Assembly (NCBI GenBank): GCA_902536655.1
Contig: CACAYF010000004.1
Location: 1 to 64,000 of the forward strand
Reading direction: 5' to 3'
From: an uncultured Alphaproteobacteria bacterium
GTDB lineage: Bacteria; Pseudomonadota; Alphaproteobacteria; Methylaequorales; Methylaequoraceae
DNA length: 64,000 nucleotides
Below the pieces are notes generated by a model that saw only the letters and a program-made list of their open reading frames with translations, was not told the origin of the DNA and searched no databases. Every line of letters begins with the position of its first letter. Positions within the stretch are counted from its first letter, which is position 1. Both the position numbers and the translations under genes were made by a program. This document shows, piece after piece, positions 44,370 to 53,864 of this stretch.

Positions 44370-44716
44370 ATTGAATATAAATTTTTGATTTTTGATGAAT
44401 CCTTTTTATCTTTGTACTCATAGGCAAAAGGAGTACCAGTCAGATTTGGGGTGTGTTCTTTAGTCCAGAATGGTTTGTTAGCTTTAATGTCTGGAACATC
44501 GTCAGTAATGTGATGAAGCCATGCATTCCATTCTTGAGGTATTTTACTTGCCTCAACATTTCCCTTATAAATGACAAATCTTCGTTTCCTAAAGTTATTT
44601 TTTTGAGAAGTTTGTTGTTTTTGAAAATATTGATTTCCATAATTGTCCACACCAATTTTTTTTGCAAAAAAGTTACAATATATTTTAAAAAACCAAGAAT
44701 TATATGATAAGCTCAT
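44348..44716 (-). CDS. NDUFA12 (B17.2-like) NADH dehydrogenase accessory subunit
   Basis: A 122-residue member of the NDUFA12 family, a peripheral subunit or assembly factor of respiratory complex I shared by mitochondria and alphaproteobacteria. Landmarks: VDNYGNQYFQ, RRFVIYKGNVEASKIPQEWNAWLHH (named by EASKIPQEWNAWLHH) and KEHTPNLTGTPFAYEYKD. It leads the operon NDUFA12-MCE-MCE-hypothetical-DUF2155 and is divergent from the TSCPD gene (26 bases). None of the nuo genes are in the window. Confidence 0.92.
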   Translation of the reverse strand: MSLSYNSWFFKIYCNFFAKKIGVDNYGNQYFQKQQTSQKNNFRKRRFVIYKGNVEASKIPQEWNAWLHHITDDVPDIKANKPFWTKEHTPNLTGTPFAYEYKDKKDSSKIKNLYSIWKPKKK

Positions 44717-44742
44717 GATATTATTTATAATTATATTATTTC

Positions 44743-45579
44743 ATGAATAAATATAACGATTTAAAAAACTTTATCGACAACTTTGTTGAAAAAATTAACC
44801 ATCATTTGATTAATACAAATCAAAAAAATGTAAAACGTGCATTGAAAAAGGTTGATAATGATAAAGAAATTTTAATGAATCAAATAAAAAATATTTTAGG
44901 AAATGACATCGATAAAGTCGATTCAGCTAATAGAAGGAAACTTCCACACAGAAGAAAAGGGTATACGCAAAAAGCATCTATCAATAAACACAAGGTTTAT
45001 TTAAGAACCGGAGAATATATGGACGGGTCAATAGGTGAAATATTTATTGATATGCATAAAGAGGGTGCAGCGTTTAGAAGTTTAATGAATAATTTTGCAA
45101 TAGCAGTTTCAATAGCGCTACAGTATGGAGTTCCATTGGAAGAATTTGTTGAGGCCTTTACTTTCACAAGATTTGAACCAAGCGGTCAAGTTCATGGTAA
45201 TACAGAAATAAAGTTTTCGACATCAGTACTTGATTATATTTTCAAAGAATTGGCTATATCATACCTTGGAAGAGACGATTTTAGTAATCAAGATCAGAAC
45301 CAAACTACTGAACTTTTTCCTGACGAAAATATAAATAGTAAAAAGAAAGATGCTGAAATTGTCTTAAAAGAATTTACAAGCAAAGGTTATATAAGAAAAA
45401 AGGTTTTTGACAACAATCTTACTTTAATTACCAATGAAAATGAAAAATCTCAAACTAAGAAAATCCAGAATGACTACAAATTTGAAGGCGATCCTTGTGA
45501 CAAATGCGGAAACTTTACAATGTATAAAGAATCAAAAAAATTTAAATGTTTAACTTGTAATCACGAAATTAATGAATGA
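44743..45579 (+). CDS. Stand-alone TSCPD domain of adenosylcobalamin-dependent (class II) ribonucleotide reductase
   Basis: A 278-residue protein matching only the C-terminal part of the long vitamin-B12-dependent ribonucleotide reductase NrdJ. The match includes [14 protein letters not shown] (about residues 65-78), [47 protein letters not shown] and [14 protein letters not shown], then YLGRDDF. A C-terminal zinc-ribbon-like CxxC pair follows: Cys252/Cys255 and Cys269/Cys272. The catalytic barrel with the cobalamin and active-site cysteines is absent, and the frame starts with a plausible own N-terminus. No truncated upstream half is nearby (NDUFA12 is 26 bases away on the other strand). It overlaps ridA by 8 bases. 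Function open: it may assist or regulate a catalytic subunit encoded elsewhere, or be a remnant that has taken a new role. Confidence 0.8.
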   Translation: MNKYNDLKNFIDNFVEKINHHLINTNQKNVKRALKKVDNDKEILMNQIKNILGNDIDKVDSANRRKLPHRRKGYTQKASINKHKVYLRTGEYMDGSIGEIFIDMHKEGAAFRSLMNNFAIAVSIALQYGVPLEEFVEAFTFTRFEPSGQVHGNTEIKFSTSVLDYIFKELAISYLGRDDFSNQDQNQTTELFPDENINSKKKDAEIVLKEFTSKGYIRKKVFDNNLTLITNENEKSQTKKIQNDYKFEGDPCDKCGNFTMYKESKKFKCLTCNHEINE

Positions 45580-46057
45580 TTTTTATGAAAAAAAATTAAA
45601 CGAATGCAATATAAAAAGATATCTTCCAAAAAACAACTCACTAGCAAATTATCTTCCATTTTTATTAAGCAATAATTTCGTATTTATATCAGGGCAACTT
45701 CCAATGACTGAGAGAGGAATTGAATCGCCTGGGAAAATAAAAAAAAAAGTAGTTTTAAGTAAATATAAAAAAGTAATGGAAATTACAACTTCAAATCTTT
45801 TGTGGAATTTAAATGATTGTGTTAAAGATTCAAAGAAAAAGATAATTGATATTAAGTGCTGTTCTATCAAGGGTTATTTTAATTGTGACCAAGAATTTGA
45901 AGATCATTCAACTTTATTAAATTTTACATCAGATTGTATTATAAAAGTACTAGGTCCAAATGGAAAACATAGCAGAGTCGCAATAGGTGTTTCGAGTTTA
46001 CCGAAAAACTCTCCAGTTGAAATTGAAGGAATATTTTCTATTTCATATATAAGTTAA
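45572..46057 (+). CDS. ridA: RidA/YjgF family protein
   Basis: A 161-residue member of the Rid superfamily; RidA itself hydrolyses reactive enamines/imines made by PLP enzymes. The fold is indicated by [14 protein letters not shown], the central [17 protein letters not shown] and the end [23 protein letters not shown]. The substrate-binding Arg that follows LGPNGKHSR is present. Longer by about 30 residues at the N-terminus than classical RidA (about 130). It overlaps the TSCPD gene by 8 bases and precedes the COG3146 gene with no gap. Confidence 0.9.
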   Translation: MNDFYEKKLNECNIKRYLPKNNSLANYLPFLLSNNFVFISGQLPMTERGIESPGKIKKKVVLSKYKKVMEITTSNLLWNLNDCVKDSKKKIIDIKCCSIKGYFNCDQEFEDHSTLLNFTSDCIIKVLGPNGKHSRVAIGVSSLPKNSPVEIEGIFSISYIS

Positions 46058-47188
46058 ATGAAAATTGAAATAATTTCTTCTATTAAAGATGCAGAAAATT
46101 TTTGTAAAGCAAATTTTTCTGACAATTCACCTTTTTTGAAGTACAGTTTTTTTAAGTTATTAGAAGATTCTAAATGTACTGATGAAAATTCTGGTTGGAT
46201 TCCTCAACATTTTGTTTTTAAAGAAAATAATGAAATAGTTGCATTTGTACCAAATTTTAAAAAACTTAATTCAAATGGCGAGTACATCTTTGACCATATG
46301 TTTGAAAACGCATATTATCAAATTGGACTAAATTATTTTCCAAAATACCTATCAGGCATTCCATTTACTCCGGTAACGAGGCTCAAATTTATTTATTCAA
46401 AAAATTCTATCGACCACGATAAAGTCATTGATCTTATTCTTAAAGTTTTAAAAGATAAGAATATATCTTCATTTCATGCAAATTTCATTGATTGCGAAAT
46501 TTCAAAAAAACTGGAAAGATATAAATTTTTAAAAAGGATTGGTATACAATACCACTGGGTAAATGACTCTTTTTCTGATTTTAATGATTTTCTAAACTCA
46601 ATGAAAAGTAGAAAGAAAAAAACAATAATTAAAGAAAGAAGGTTTCTTAAGGATTATGGAGTTACATTCATAAAAAAAGAGGGAGAAATGGTTAATGAAG
46701 AAGATGTTAAAAACCTATATTCTTGTTATCTCAATACAATAGAAAAAAAATGGTCCAGGCCATATCTAAATTTTAATTTTTTTAAAGGTCTTATTAGTAC
46801 AAAAACTGAAAAAAAAATCCTACTTATTTCAGCTTATAAAAATAAAAGGTTATTAGGATGTTCTATCCATTTTATTGGCAATGAAATACTTTACGGGAGA
46901 TATTGGGGATGCACTGAAAATGTTCCCTATTTGCATTTTGAGTTATGTTATTATCAGGCCATCGAATATGCAATAAAGAATAAGTTACAAAAAGTTGAGG
47001 CTGGCGCTCAAGGTGAACACAAAATTTCTAGGGGGTATTTACCTAATCTCACTTACAGTAACCACTGGTTCAACAATGAGACTTTGAGCAAACCTATCCA
47101 AGATTTTCTTGAAAAGGAAAATAAAAAAACTGTGGAAGTAGCAGATTATTTATCAAAGTTCTCACCTTTCAGCGAAAACGGTAACTAA
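46058..47188 (+). CDS. COG3146-type acyltransferase (GNAT/FemAB-like, DUF482)
   Basis: A 376-residue protein of the COG3146 (DUF482) family, related to GNAT and FemAB acyltransferases and annotated as peptidogalycan biosynthesis/recognition. Landmarks: the C-terminal KVEAGAQGEHKISRGYLPNLTYSNHWF, especially EAGAQGEHKISRG, and the preceding GRYWGCTENVPYLHFELCYYQ (named by RYWG and HFELCYYQ). The order ridA-COG3146-clpA/clpS is a familiar alphaproteobacterial neighbourhood. The 3' end overlaps clpA by 27 bases, the largest convergent overlap in the window. Confidence 0.88.
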   Translation: MKIEIISSIKDAENFCKANFSDNSPFLKYSFFKLLEDSKCTDENSGWIPQHFVFKENNEIVAFVPNFKKLNSNGEYIFDHMFENAYYQIGLNYFPKYLSGIPFTPVTRLKFIYSKNSIDHDKVIDLILKVLKDKNISSFHANFIDCEISKKLERYKFLKRIGIQYHWVNDSFSDFNDFLNSMKSRKKKTIIKERRFLKDYGVTFIKKEGEMVNEEDVKNLYSCYLNTIEKKWSRPYLNFNFFKGLISTKTEKKILLISAYKNKRLLGCSIHFIGNEILYGRYWGCTENVPYLHFELCYYQAIEYAIKNKLQKVEAGAQGEHKISRGYLPNLTYSNHWFNNETLSKPIQDFLEKENKKTVEVADYLSKFSPFSENGN

Positions 47189-49444
47189 TTTTTTTTTTTT
47201 ATCAGTAAAAGAAAATTTAAAAGCTCTCACTTTATTGCAGTAATCTACTTTTATATGGCTTAATTTGTCATTTTTCTTCAACATAATATCGGCAAGTGGA
47301 AGTTTAATTTTTTCTTCGATCACCCTAGCCATTGGCCTTGCTCCGTTAATACTGTTAAAACCAAGTTGCAAAATCTTCGATTTAGCTTTTTCATTAATGC
47401 TTAAGGTAATGTTTTTATTTATTAGAATTGATTCTAGTTCCATTAAAAACTTTTCAACTACCTTAATGGCATTTTGTTTATTCAACATTTCGAAATTCAC
47501 AATTGAGTCTAGTCTGTTTCTAAACTCGGGGCTGAAAAATTTAGAAATGGCCTTTTGATTATCATCTTTAACATTTTCGCCCAAAAACCCTACTTTCTCT
47601 TTCACAATTTCCTCTGCACCAATATTACTGGTCATAATTAGGATCACATTTGTAAAATCTACTTTTTTTCCAAGATGGTCTGTTAGTTTGCCATAGTCCA
47701 TGACTTGAAGTAAAATATTGAAAAGATCAGGGTGTGCTTTTTCTATTTCATCCAGTAGAACAACCGAATATGGATTTTTATCTACTGCATCAGTTAAAAG
47801 TCCACCTTGATCGAATCCCACGTATCCAGGAGGAGCTCCAATAAGTTTGGATACGCTATGCCTTTCCATATATTCAGACATGTCAAATCTTATAAAATTC
47901 ATCTTCATAGTGTTTGCTAACTGTTTAGTTAGCTCTGTTTTTCCAACTCCAGTCGGACCCGCAAATAAAAAAGAGCCTATTGGTTTCTCATTATTTCTCA
48001 ATCCAACTTTTGAGAGTTTTATGCATGAGGAAACAATCTTGATGGCTTTGTCCTGACCAAATATTAGGGTTTTTAGATCTCTTTCTAAACTTTTAAGTTT
48101 AACTTTATCATCTGATTTAATACTATTCTCAGGAATATTGGCTATCTTTGAAATAGTCTTCTGAATGTCTAACTTACATATATTTTTAGATAATCGAGAG
48201 TCGTTTATTTTAATGGCTGCGGCTGTTTCATCTAAAACATCTAGCGCATTATCTGGAAGTTTAAGATTTATCAAATATTTTTTTGAAAGATTAACAGCTT
48301 CTTTAGAACAATCTTCATCAAATTTCACGCCATGATAACTTTCGTAGTAAGATTTAAGACCATCGAGAATCTTTATGGAATCCTCTATTGAAGGTTCATC
48401 AACATCAATCTTCTGAAACCTTCTACATAAAGCCCTGTCTTTTTCAAAGTAGTTTCTGTATTCACTGTAAGTAGTTGAACCAATACATTTAAAATTTCCT
48501 TTTGTAAGAGCTGGTTTTAATATATTGGAAGCATCCATTGAACCTGAGCTTGTTCCACCAGCACCTATAAGTGTGTGAATTTCATCAATAAATAAGATAT
48601 TGCTCTCAAATTTATGAAAAAAATCAATAACTTTTTTTAAACGTTCCTCAAAATCACCCCTAAACTTCGTGCCCGCTAATAAGGCACCTAAATCGAGTGA
48701 ATAGATTTTTGAATCTAAAAGTGATTTTGGCACCTCCTTTTTAATAATCTTCAAAGCTAGACCCTCAGCTAGAGCAGTTTTTCCAACACCTGGGTCTCCA
48801 ACAAATATAGGATTGTTTTTATTTCTTCTTGCAAGGACATGGATCGTTCTATTTATTTCGCTTTCTCTACCAATGATTGGATCAATCTTACCTGATGAGG
48901 CTTTTTTGTTTAAATCTACACAAAACTTTTCAATAATTTCGTTTGTTTTTTTTTTTTGATTGTCCTCTGGATAGTCATTCAACATCTGATCAAAATCATC
49001 CTTTTCATTTTCTTTCTCGATGCCATGTGATAAATAATTAACTACATCTAACCTATTTAAATTTTCTTGTTGTAGAAAATACACAGCATGAGACTCTCTT
49101 TCACTAAATATTGCAACTAACACATTTGCTGCATTAGCTTCTTCTTTACCAGAGGATTGAACATGGATAACTGCCCTTTGTATAACTCTTTGGAAGCCTA
49201 ATGTAGGCTTAACTTCGTTTTCTGAGGAATCATTGATTAAATCTCTAAGATTGTCTTCTACAAACTTTTCTAGTTTGTTTCTTAATTTATCTTTGTCAAT
49301 AACACATGCATCTAAAACTTTTATTACATCATTGTCATCAAGCATAGAGAAAAGCAAATGTTCAAGCGTCATATACTGATGTTTGAAGGATTTTGCATAT
49401 TTTTGTGTTCTTTGCAGAGTTTTTTCTAATTCATCAGAAATCAT
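47162..49444 (-). CDS. clpA: ATP-dependent Clp protease ATP-binding subunit ClpA
   Basis: Unfolds substrates for ClpP. The start at 49444 is preferred because it shares its A with the clpS stop (TAATG) and gives the typical ISDELEKTLQ N-terminus; the frame extends a few codons upstream to 49465. The 760-residue protein has the N domain (about 1-140), D1 with Walker A GDPGVGKTALAEG and IDEIHTLIGAGG, and D2 with GPTGVGKTELTKQ, followed by the D2-small domain. An IGF/IGL-type ClpP-binding loop is expected in the D2 region (VGFLGENVK is near). Translationally coupled to clpS. Confidence 0.97.
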   Translation of the reverse strand: MISDELEKTLQRTQKYAKSFKHQYMTLEHLLFSMLDDNDVIKVLDACVIDKDKLRNKLEKFVEDNLRDLINDSSENEVKPTLGFQRVIQRAVIHVQSSGKEEANAANVLVAIFSERESHAVYFLQQENLNRLDVVNYLSHGIEKENEKDDFDQMLNDYPEDNQKKKTNEIIEKFCVDLNKKASSGKIDPIIGRESEINRTIHVLARRNKNNPIFVGDPGVGKTALAEGLALKIIKKEVPKSLLDSKIYSLDLGALLAGTKFRGDFEERLKKVIDFFHKFESNILFIDEIHTLIGAGGTSSGSMDASNILKPALTKGNFKCIGSTTYSEYRNYFEKDRALCRRFQKIDVDEPSIEDSIKILDGLKSYYESYHGVKFDEDCSKEAVNLSKKYLINLKLPDNALDVLDETAAAIKINDSRLSKNICKLDIQKTISKIANIPENSIKSDDKVKLKSLERDLKTLIFGQDKAIKIVSSCIKLSKVGLRNNEKPIGSFLFAGPTGVGKTELTKQLANTMKMNFIRFDMSEYMERHSVSKLIGAPPGYVGFDQGGLLTDAVDKNPYSVVLLDEIEKAHPDLFNILLQVMDYGKLTDHLGKKVDFTNVILIMTSNIGAEEIVKEKVGFLGENVKDDNQKAISKFFSPEFRNRLDSIVNFEMLNKQNAIKVVEKFLMELESILINKNITLSINEKAKSKILQLGFNSINGARPMARVIEEKIKLPLADIMLKKNDKLSHIKVDYCNKVRAFKFSFTDKKKKLVTVFAER

Positions 49445-49758
49445 TAATCTAACTCCATAATACATTTTAGGGGATGTTGATCACTTTGTGCCATTCTTAA
49501 AACGGTAGCTACTTTCGTTTCAGCAATTTCTTTCGTAAAAATACCACATATACCAGAGCCTTTTTTGTGAACCATAAGCATTATATTTACAGCTTCATCT
49601 TCGCTCTTCTTAAAAACTATACGTAACAAATTTACCACATATTCCATTGGAGTATAATCGTCATTTAATAAAATAACTTTATACAACTTTGGTTTTTGAA
49701 CCTCAATTTTTTCTTTTGTTGCTATTCCGGTTGAAATTGTTTTATTTTCGTCGGTCAT
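49444..49758 (-). CDS. clpS: ClpAP adaptor protein ClpS
   Basis: Delivers N-degron proteins to ClpAP. The 104-residue protein has a disordered N-terminal tail (about residues 1-22), then KVILLNDDYTPMEYVVNLL, with the Asp-Asp/Tyr-Met binding pocket, the KGSGICGIFTKEIAETK region and VLRMAQSDQHPLKCIMEL at the C-terminus. It shares one base with clpA. Together with aat in the same window it makes the Leu/Phe N-degron route. Confidence 0.97.
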   Translation of the reverse strand: MTDENKTISTGIATKEKIEVQKPKLYKVILLNDDYTPMEYVVNLLRIVFKKSEDEAVNIMLMVHKKGSGICGIFTKEIAETKVATVLRMAQSDQHPLKCIMELD

Positions 49759-49802
49759 AATTTAAAAATATTTTCATATTTAATAAATTAGAAAAATATT
49801 TT

Positions 49803-51188
49803 TTAATTTTCAACTACTATTTTTTGAGAAATTTTATTATCAAATTCATTTATAGCTTCCTTTACCTGTAACAACTGATTTTTTAATCCAACTTTACTAA
49901 TTGATTCACATCTCAAGACAATACAGGGCTGCGTATTTGAAGCTCTAAGCAACCACCAACCATCTTGTGATTGTACTCTTATTCCGTCAATATTAACTAT
50001 TTTTTTATTTAATTTTTTTTGACTTTTAGAAATATTATCTATCAATGTGAACTTCTTACCATCTTCGCAATCTATTCTGATTTCAGGAGTGTTAAATACC
50101 TTTGGAATGTTATCTACATGGTCAGAAAGTTTTTTATTAGAGTTTGAAATAATGTTGATAAGTTGAATGGCAGCATATAATGCATCATCAAACCCATAGT
50201 TTGATTTAAAAAAAATATGACCACTCATTTCTCCTGCTAAATCTGCATCATGTTTTTTCATATTTATTTTTACATGACTATGACCTGTTTGAGAAATAAT
50301 AGGTTTTCCACCTAAATTTTCTATTTCGTCAAATAGAACCTGACTGCATTTCACATCTCCAATAATTGTAGAATTTTTTTTAATCAGACTTTTGGAGAGA
50401 ATTAACAGTAAAATATCACCTGCAATAATTCTTCCTTTATCATCAATTACTCCGATTCTATCTCCATCACCGTCAAAAGCTATTCCAAAGTCAAAATTAT
50501 TTTTTTTTATTTCTGCGATACATTGAACAAGGTTTTCTGGATCAGATGGATCTGGGTGATGATTTGGAAAGTTCCCGTCAATTTCTTTAAATAAAAGTTT
50601 CTGTTGCCCTCTAATCTTTCCTGCAATTTCTTCCATGATTTTACCGGCTGAACCATTACCTGAATCCCAGACTATGTTAAGTTTTTTACCTTGAGAAAAA
50701 TTATTAAAAATATTTTTTAAATATTCTGATTCAAAATTAACCTTCTTTTTTTTTCCTGTATTCTTTTCAAGTAAAAAGTTTTGCGCCCTTTTCTTCAAAT
50801 TTATCAAATCTTCACCGTAAAATGGAAGACCATCTAAGATAAATTTAAATCCATTGTAATTCTTTGGGTTATGAGACCCAGTAACCATCACACCACCTCT
50901 CGAATTATTTGAGATGGTAGAAAAATATAATAATGGGGTTGGAACTAAACCTATTTCACAAACATCTGCCCCAGACTCCAGTATTCCTTCAATTAAAGAA
51001 TCCTTCAGTGGTTCTGAGGATTTTCTTCCATCGTATCCCACATTGATTTTTTTATTCTTTCCAACCTCTAAACCAAATAATTGTCCAATTACCTTTGCAT
51101 CTTTTTCGAAAAGTGTTTTGTTAAAAATGCCTCTGATATCGTAAGAGCGAATTATCGAATCATCAAAAAAGTGTTTAATAGTTGTCAT
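49803..51188 (-). CDS. Phosphomannomutase/phosphoglucomutase
   Basis: Interconverts hexose 6- and 1-phosphates for sugar-nucleotide synthesis. The 461-residue alpha-D-phosphohexomutase has the phosphoserine Ser105 loop (VTGSHNP), the metal-binding DGDGDRIGV, the sugar-binding GEMSGHIFF (the GEMSGH form common to PMM/PGM) and the phosphate-binding RASNTQPCIVLRCE segment at the C-terminus. It is coupled by a 1-base overlap to ugd and so is the last gene of the galU-ugd-pgm operon. Glucose- versus mannose-specificity cannot be told. Confidence 0.93.
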   Translation of the reverse strand: MTTIKHFFDDSIIRSYDIRGIFNKTLFEKDAKVIGQLFGLEVGKNKKINVGYDGRKSSEPLKDSLIEGILESGADVCEIGLVPTPLLYFSTISNNSRGGVMVTGSHNPKNYNGFKFILDGLPFYGEDLINLKKRAQNFLLEKNTGKKKKVNFESEYLKNIFNNFSQGKKLNIVWDSGNGSAGKIMEEIAGKIRGQQKLLFKEIDGNFPNHHPDPSDPENLVQCIAEIKKNNFDFGIAFDGDGDRIGVIDDKGRIIAGDILLLILSKSLIKKNSTIIGDVKCSQVLFDEIENLGGKPIISQTGHSHVKINMKKHDADLAGEMSGHIFFKSNYGFDDALYAAIQLINIISNSNKKLSDHVDNIPKVFNTPEIRIDCEDGKKFTLIDNISKSQKKLNKKIVNIDGIRVQSQDGWWLLRASNTQPCIVLRCESISKVGLKNQLLQVKEAINEFDNKISQKIVVEN

Positions 51189-52507
51189 TATAAAGCTCTT
51201 CCGACTGAGTAATATTCAAAACCATTTTCTTTGATCTCTGTTGGATTATAAATATTCCTTAAGTCAACTATTACATTTCTTTTCAAAAGTTTTTTTAGTT
51301 TTTTGAGATCTAAAGCTCTAAATTCGTTCCACTCTGTGAGAATTACTAATACGTCAGCATTTAATGCTGCCTCATATGCATTCTTACACCAAATAATTTT
51401 AGACTTATATTTTATCAAACTCTTTTTTGCTTCCTCCATACCCTCTGGATCAAAAACTCTTACCTCATAGTTTTGTTTTATTAATGCAGGTATTAGATCT
51501 AGACTTGGGCTATCTCTCATATCATCTGTATTGGGCTTAAAAGTTAAACCAAGTACTGAGATTTTCTTTTTTGTTTTATCTCGAGGGAGTATTTTAGTGA
51601 TCCTTTTGTGGATTGATCTTTTTCTTTTTTTATTACTTTCAACAACATGTTCAATTAATGTTAATGGAGATTTGTAGTCTTGCGCAGTTTTAACTAATGC
51701 AAGAGTATCTTTAGGGAAACAAGAGCCACCATAACCTGGACCAGGATGAAGAAATTTTTTACCTATTCTACCGTCTAATCCAATACCTGTGGAAACATCA
51801 CTGATATTGGCTCCTACTTTTTCACACAAATCAGCAATTTCATTAATAAAGGTAATTTTAGTAGCCAAAAAAGAATTCGCTGCATATTTAATTAGTTCAG
51901 CTGTTTCTCTTTTTGTAAACAAAATAGGTGTTTCTAAAAGATATAAAGGTCTATAAAGTTCCTTAAGGATATCTTGTGCTTTTTTGGTTTCGCAACCTAT
52001 AACAACTCTATCGGGGCGCATGAAATCATTAATTGCAGATCCCTCTCTTAGAAATTCTGGGTTTGATGCCACATCAAATTCTAGCTTAGGTTTAATTTTT
52101 TTTATTATATCAAAAACTTTTTTTCCAGTTCCAATCGGCACAGTTGATTTATTTACAACTACTGCATATTTATTCAAATTTTTTGCAATATCCTTCGCAG
52201 CAGAATAAACATAACTTAAATCTGCATGCCCATCACCTCTTCTTGATGGAGTTCCGACAGCTATAAAAACAGCCTCCGAATCTCTCAACGATTCAGACAA
52301 GCTTGTCTTAAAAAATAATCTTTTCTCCTTTAAATTTTTTTTAACCAGATCTTTTAATCCTGGTTCAAATATTGGAATAATCCCTTTCTTTAACTTTTTA
52401 ATTTTTTCTTTGTTATTATCGACGCAAACAACAGTGACTCCAAACTCAGCAAAACAAGTTCCAGAGACTAAGCCAACATAACCTGTACCGACTACTGTTA
52501 TTTTCAT
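51188..52507 (-). CDS. ugd: UDP-glucose 6-dehydrogenase
   Basis: Oxidises UDP-glucose to UDP-glucuronate with NAD+. The 439-residue protein begins with the Rossmann motif GTGYVGLVSG, has DVASNPEFLREGSA, the catalytic Cys in GPGYGGSCFPKDT (about residue 260) and ALTFKPNTDDMRDSPS in the C-terminal NAD-domain. It overlaps galU by 4 bases (ATGA) and pgm by 1. The operon supplies glucuronate-containing surface sugars. Confidence 0.97.
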   Translation of the reverse strand: MKITVVGTGYVGLVSGTCFAEFGVTVVCVDNNKEKIKKLKKGIIPIFEPGLKDLVKKNLKEKRLFFKTSLSESLRDSEAVFIAVGTPSRRGDGHADLSYVYSAAKDIAKNLNKYAVVVNKSTVPIGTGKKVFDIIKKIKPKLEFDVASNPEFLREGSAINDFMRPDRVVIGCETKKAQDILKELYRPLYLLETPILFTKRETAELIKYAANSFLATKITFINEIADLCEKVGANISDVSTGIGLDGRIGKKFLHPGPGYGGSCFPKDTLALVKTAQDYKSPLTLIEHVVESNKKRKRSIHKRITKILPRDKTKKKISVLGLTFKPNTDDMRDSPSLDLIPALIKQNYEVRVFDPEGMEEAKKSLIKYKSKIIWCKNAYEAALNADVLVILTEWNEFRALDLKKLKKLLKRNVIVDLRNIYNPTEIKENGFEYYSVGRAL

Positions 52508-53373
52508 ATTTTTCTCAATAAATTTCTTAGATTTTTACTAATATTTTTATCTTTCAATCCGAAATTAACGTTAGCTTCAATAAAACCTAACTTGTTCCCA
52601 CAATCATACCTATTTCCATCAAATTCCAAACCATATAAACCCGGTTTCTCAATCAAAGAAATCAAACTATCGGTAAGTTGAATTTCATTTCCATGACCTT
52701 TTTTCTGTTTTTCAAGAAGGTCAAAAACTTTGTAGTTCAAAATATATCTTCCAACAACAGTAAGATTTGAAGGTGCTTTTGATGGATGTGGTTTTTCGAT
52801 AAGATTTTTTATTTGATAATAGTTATCTTTTTTTTTTTGGAAATCAATTACACCGTATTTAAATACTTCTTTCTTTGGAACTTTCTCTAAAGCTAAAACT
52901 GAACCTCCTGAGGTTTTTTCATGAATTTTTAGCATTTGTGCTATAACAGGCTTTTTTGAGAGAATAATGTCATCAGGTAACATCACAACAAAATTTTCAT
53001 TTTTCTCAATGAATCTTTTTGCACACCATACAGCATGTCCAAGCCCTTTAGGCTCATCTTGAATAACGTAAGTGAATTTTCCGAGCCCACTTTGGCTTTG
53101 AATCGAAGAAATCTGATTATTCTTTTTTTTTTTTTTTAACAAATTTTCAAGCTCTAATGATCTATTAAAATGTTCAATTATTGAGTTTTTCTTCGAAGAA
53201 GTTACAAAAATCATTTCTTCAACCCCAGACCTTGATGCCTCGATTACAGCCCATTCTAAAATAGGTCTATCCATGACAATTAACATTTCCTTTGCTAATG
53301 TTTTAGTTGCAGGAAGAAATCGACTTCCCAAACCTGCAATTGGAAAAATAGCTTTTTTTATTTTACTTTGCAT
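52504..53373 (-). CDS. galU: UTP-glucose-1-phosphate uridylyltransferase
   Basis: Makes UDP-glucose, the substrate of Ugd. In 289 residues it has the nucleotidyltransferase start KAIFPIAGLGSRFLPATK, the AKEMLIVMDRPILEW segment, GLGHAVWCAKRF and the C-terminal YDCGNKLGFIEAN. It starts the galU-ugd-pgm operon, 33 bases after a small J-domain gene on the same strand. Confidence 0.97.
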   Translation of the reverse strand: MQSKIKKAIFPIAGLGSRFLPATKTLAKEMLIVMDRPILEWAVIEASRSGVEEMIFVTSSKKNSIIEHFNRSLELENLLKKKKKNNQISSIQSQSGLGKFTYVIQDEPKGLGHAVWCAKRFIEKNENFVVMLPDDIILSKKPVIAQMLKIHEKTSGGSVLALEKVPKKEVFKYGVIDFQKKKDNYYQIKNLIEKPHPSKAPSNLTVVGRYILNYKVFDLLEKQKKGHGNEIQLTDSLISLIEKPGLYGLEFDGNRYDCGNKLGFIEANVNFGLKDKNISKNLRNLLRKI

Positions 53374-53406
53374 AAGAACTGAAGGTTAAAGAAAAAAAAA
53401 AAAATC

Positions 53407-53850
53407 TCAACTTAAAAGAGTATCTCTGGCTTTATTAATTTGTTTTGTAATCCATTCTGACCCACCTTTATCAGGATGATTTTTTTTTATTAATTCTTGA
53501 TACCTTTTCAAAATCTCATTTTTTGAAGCATTTTGTTTCAAGCCAAGAATTTCATAAGCATCTTCCTTTTTTAATGACTTCGAAGAGTTATTTCTTTTCT
53601 TGAAGAAAAATGTTTGTAGCAAAAAATTGATAAAAACACGCCATCTATATAGAATTAAAAAAACAGCAGGAATTACCGATATAATATTAGGAAATCTTGT
53701 CATTATTAAAAGAATTATAATGACCAAAATTATAGACAAGATGAATTTTATTTTCTTTTTGAATTTTTCATGGGATTCATGAATAAATTCTAAAAACAAT
53801 GAAAGTAAAATTGTTGCTAAAATTATTCCAAAAATAATGTAATATAACAT
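53407..53850 (-). CDS. Membrane-anchored DnaJ-domain protein (TIM14-like)
   Basis: A 147-residue protein with two or three N-terminal hydrophobic helices (about residues 2-20, 34-52 and 55-75) and a C-terminal short J domain, EDAYEILGLKQNASKNEILKRYQELIKKNHPDKGG, ending RDTLLS; the HPD motif is about residue 125. This topology resembles Tim14/Pam18-type and small alphaproteobacterial J-proteins of unknown client. The start is only 14 bases from the divergent glycosyltransferase start, so one of the promoters lies in the opposing coding region. Confidence 0.87.
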   Translation of the reverse strand: MLYYIIFGIILATILLSLFLEFIHESHEKFKKKIKFILSIILVIIILLIMTRFPNIISVIPAVFLILYRWRVFINFLLQTFFFKKRNNSSKSLKKEDAYEILGLKQNASKNEILKRYQELIKKNHPDKGGSEWITKQINKARDTLLS

Positions 53851-53864
53851 TTTATTACCTAACT

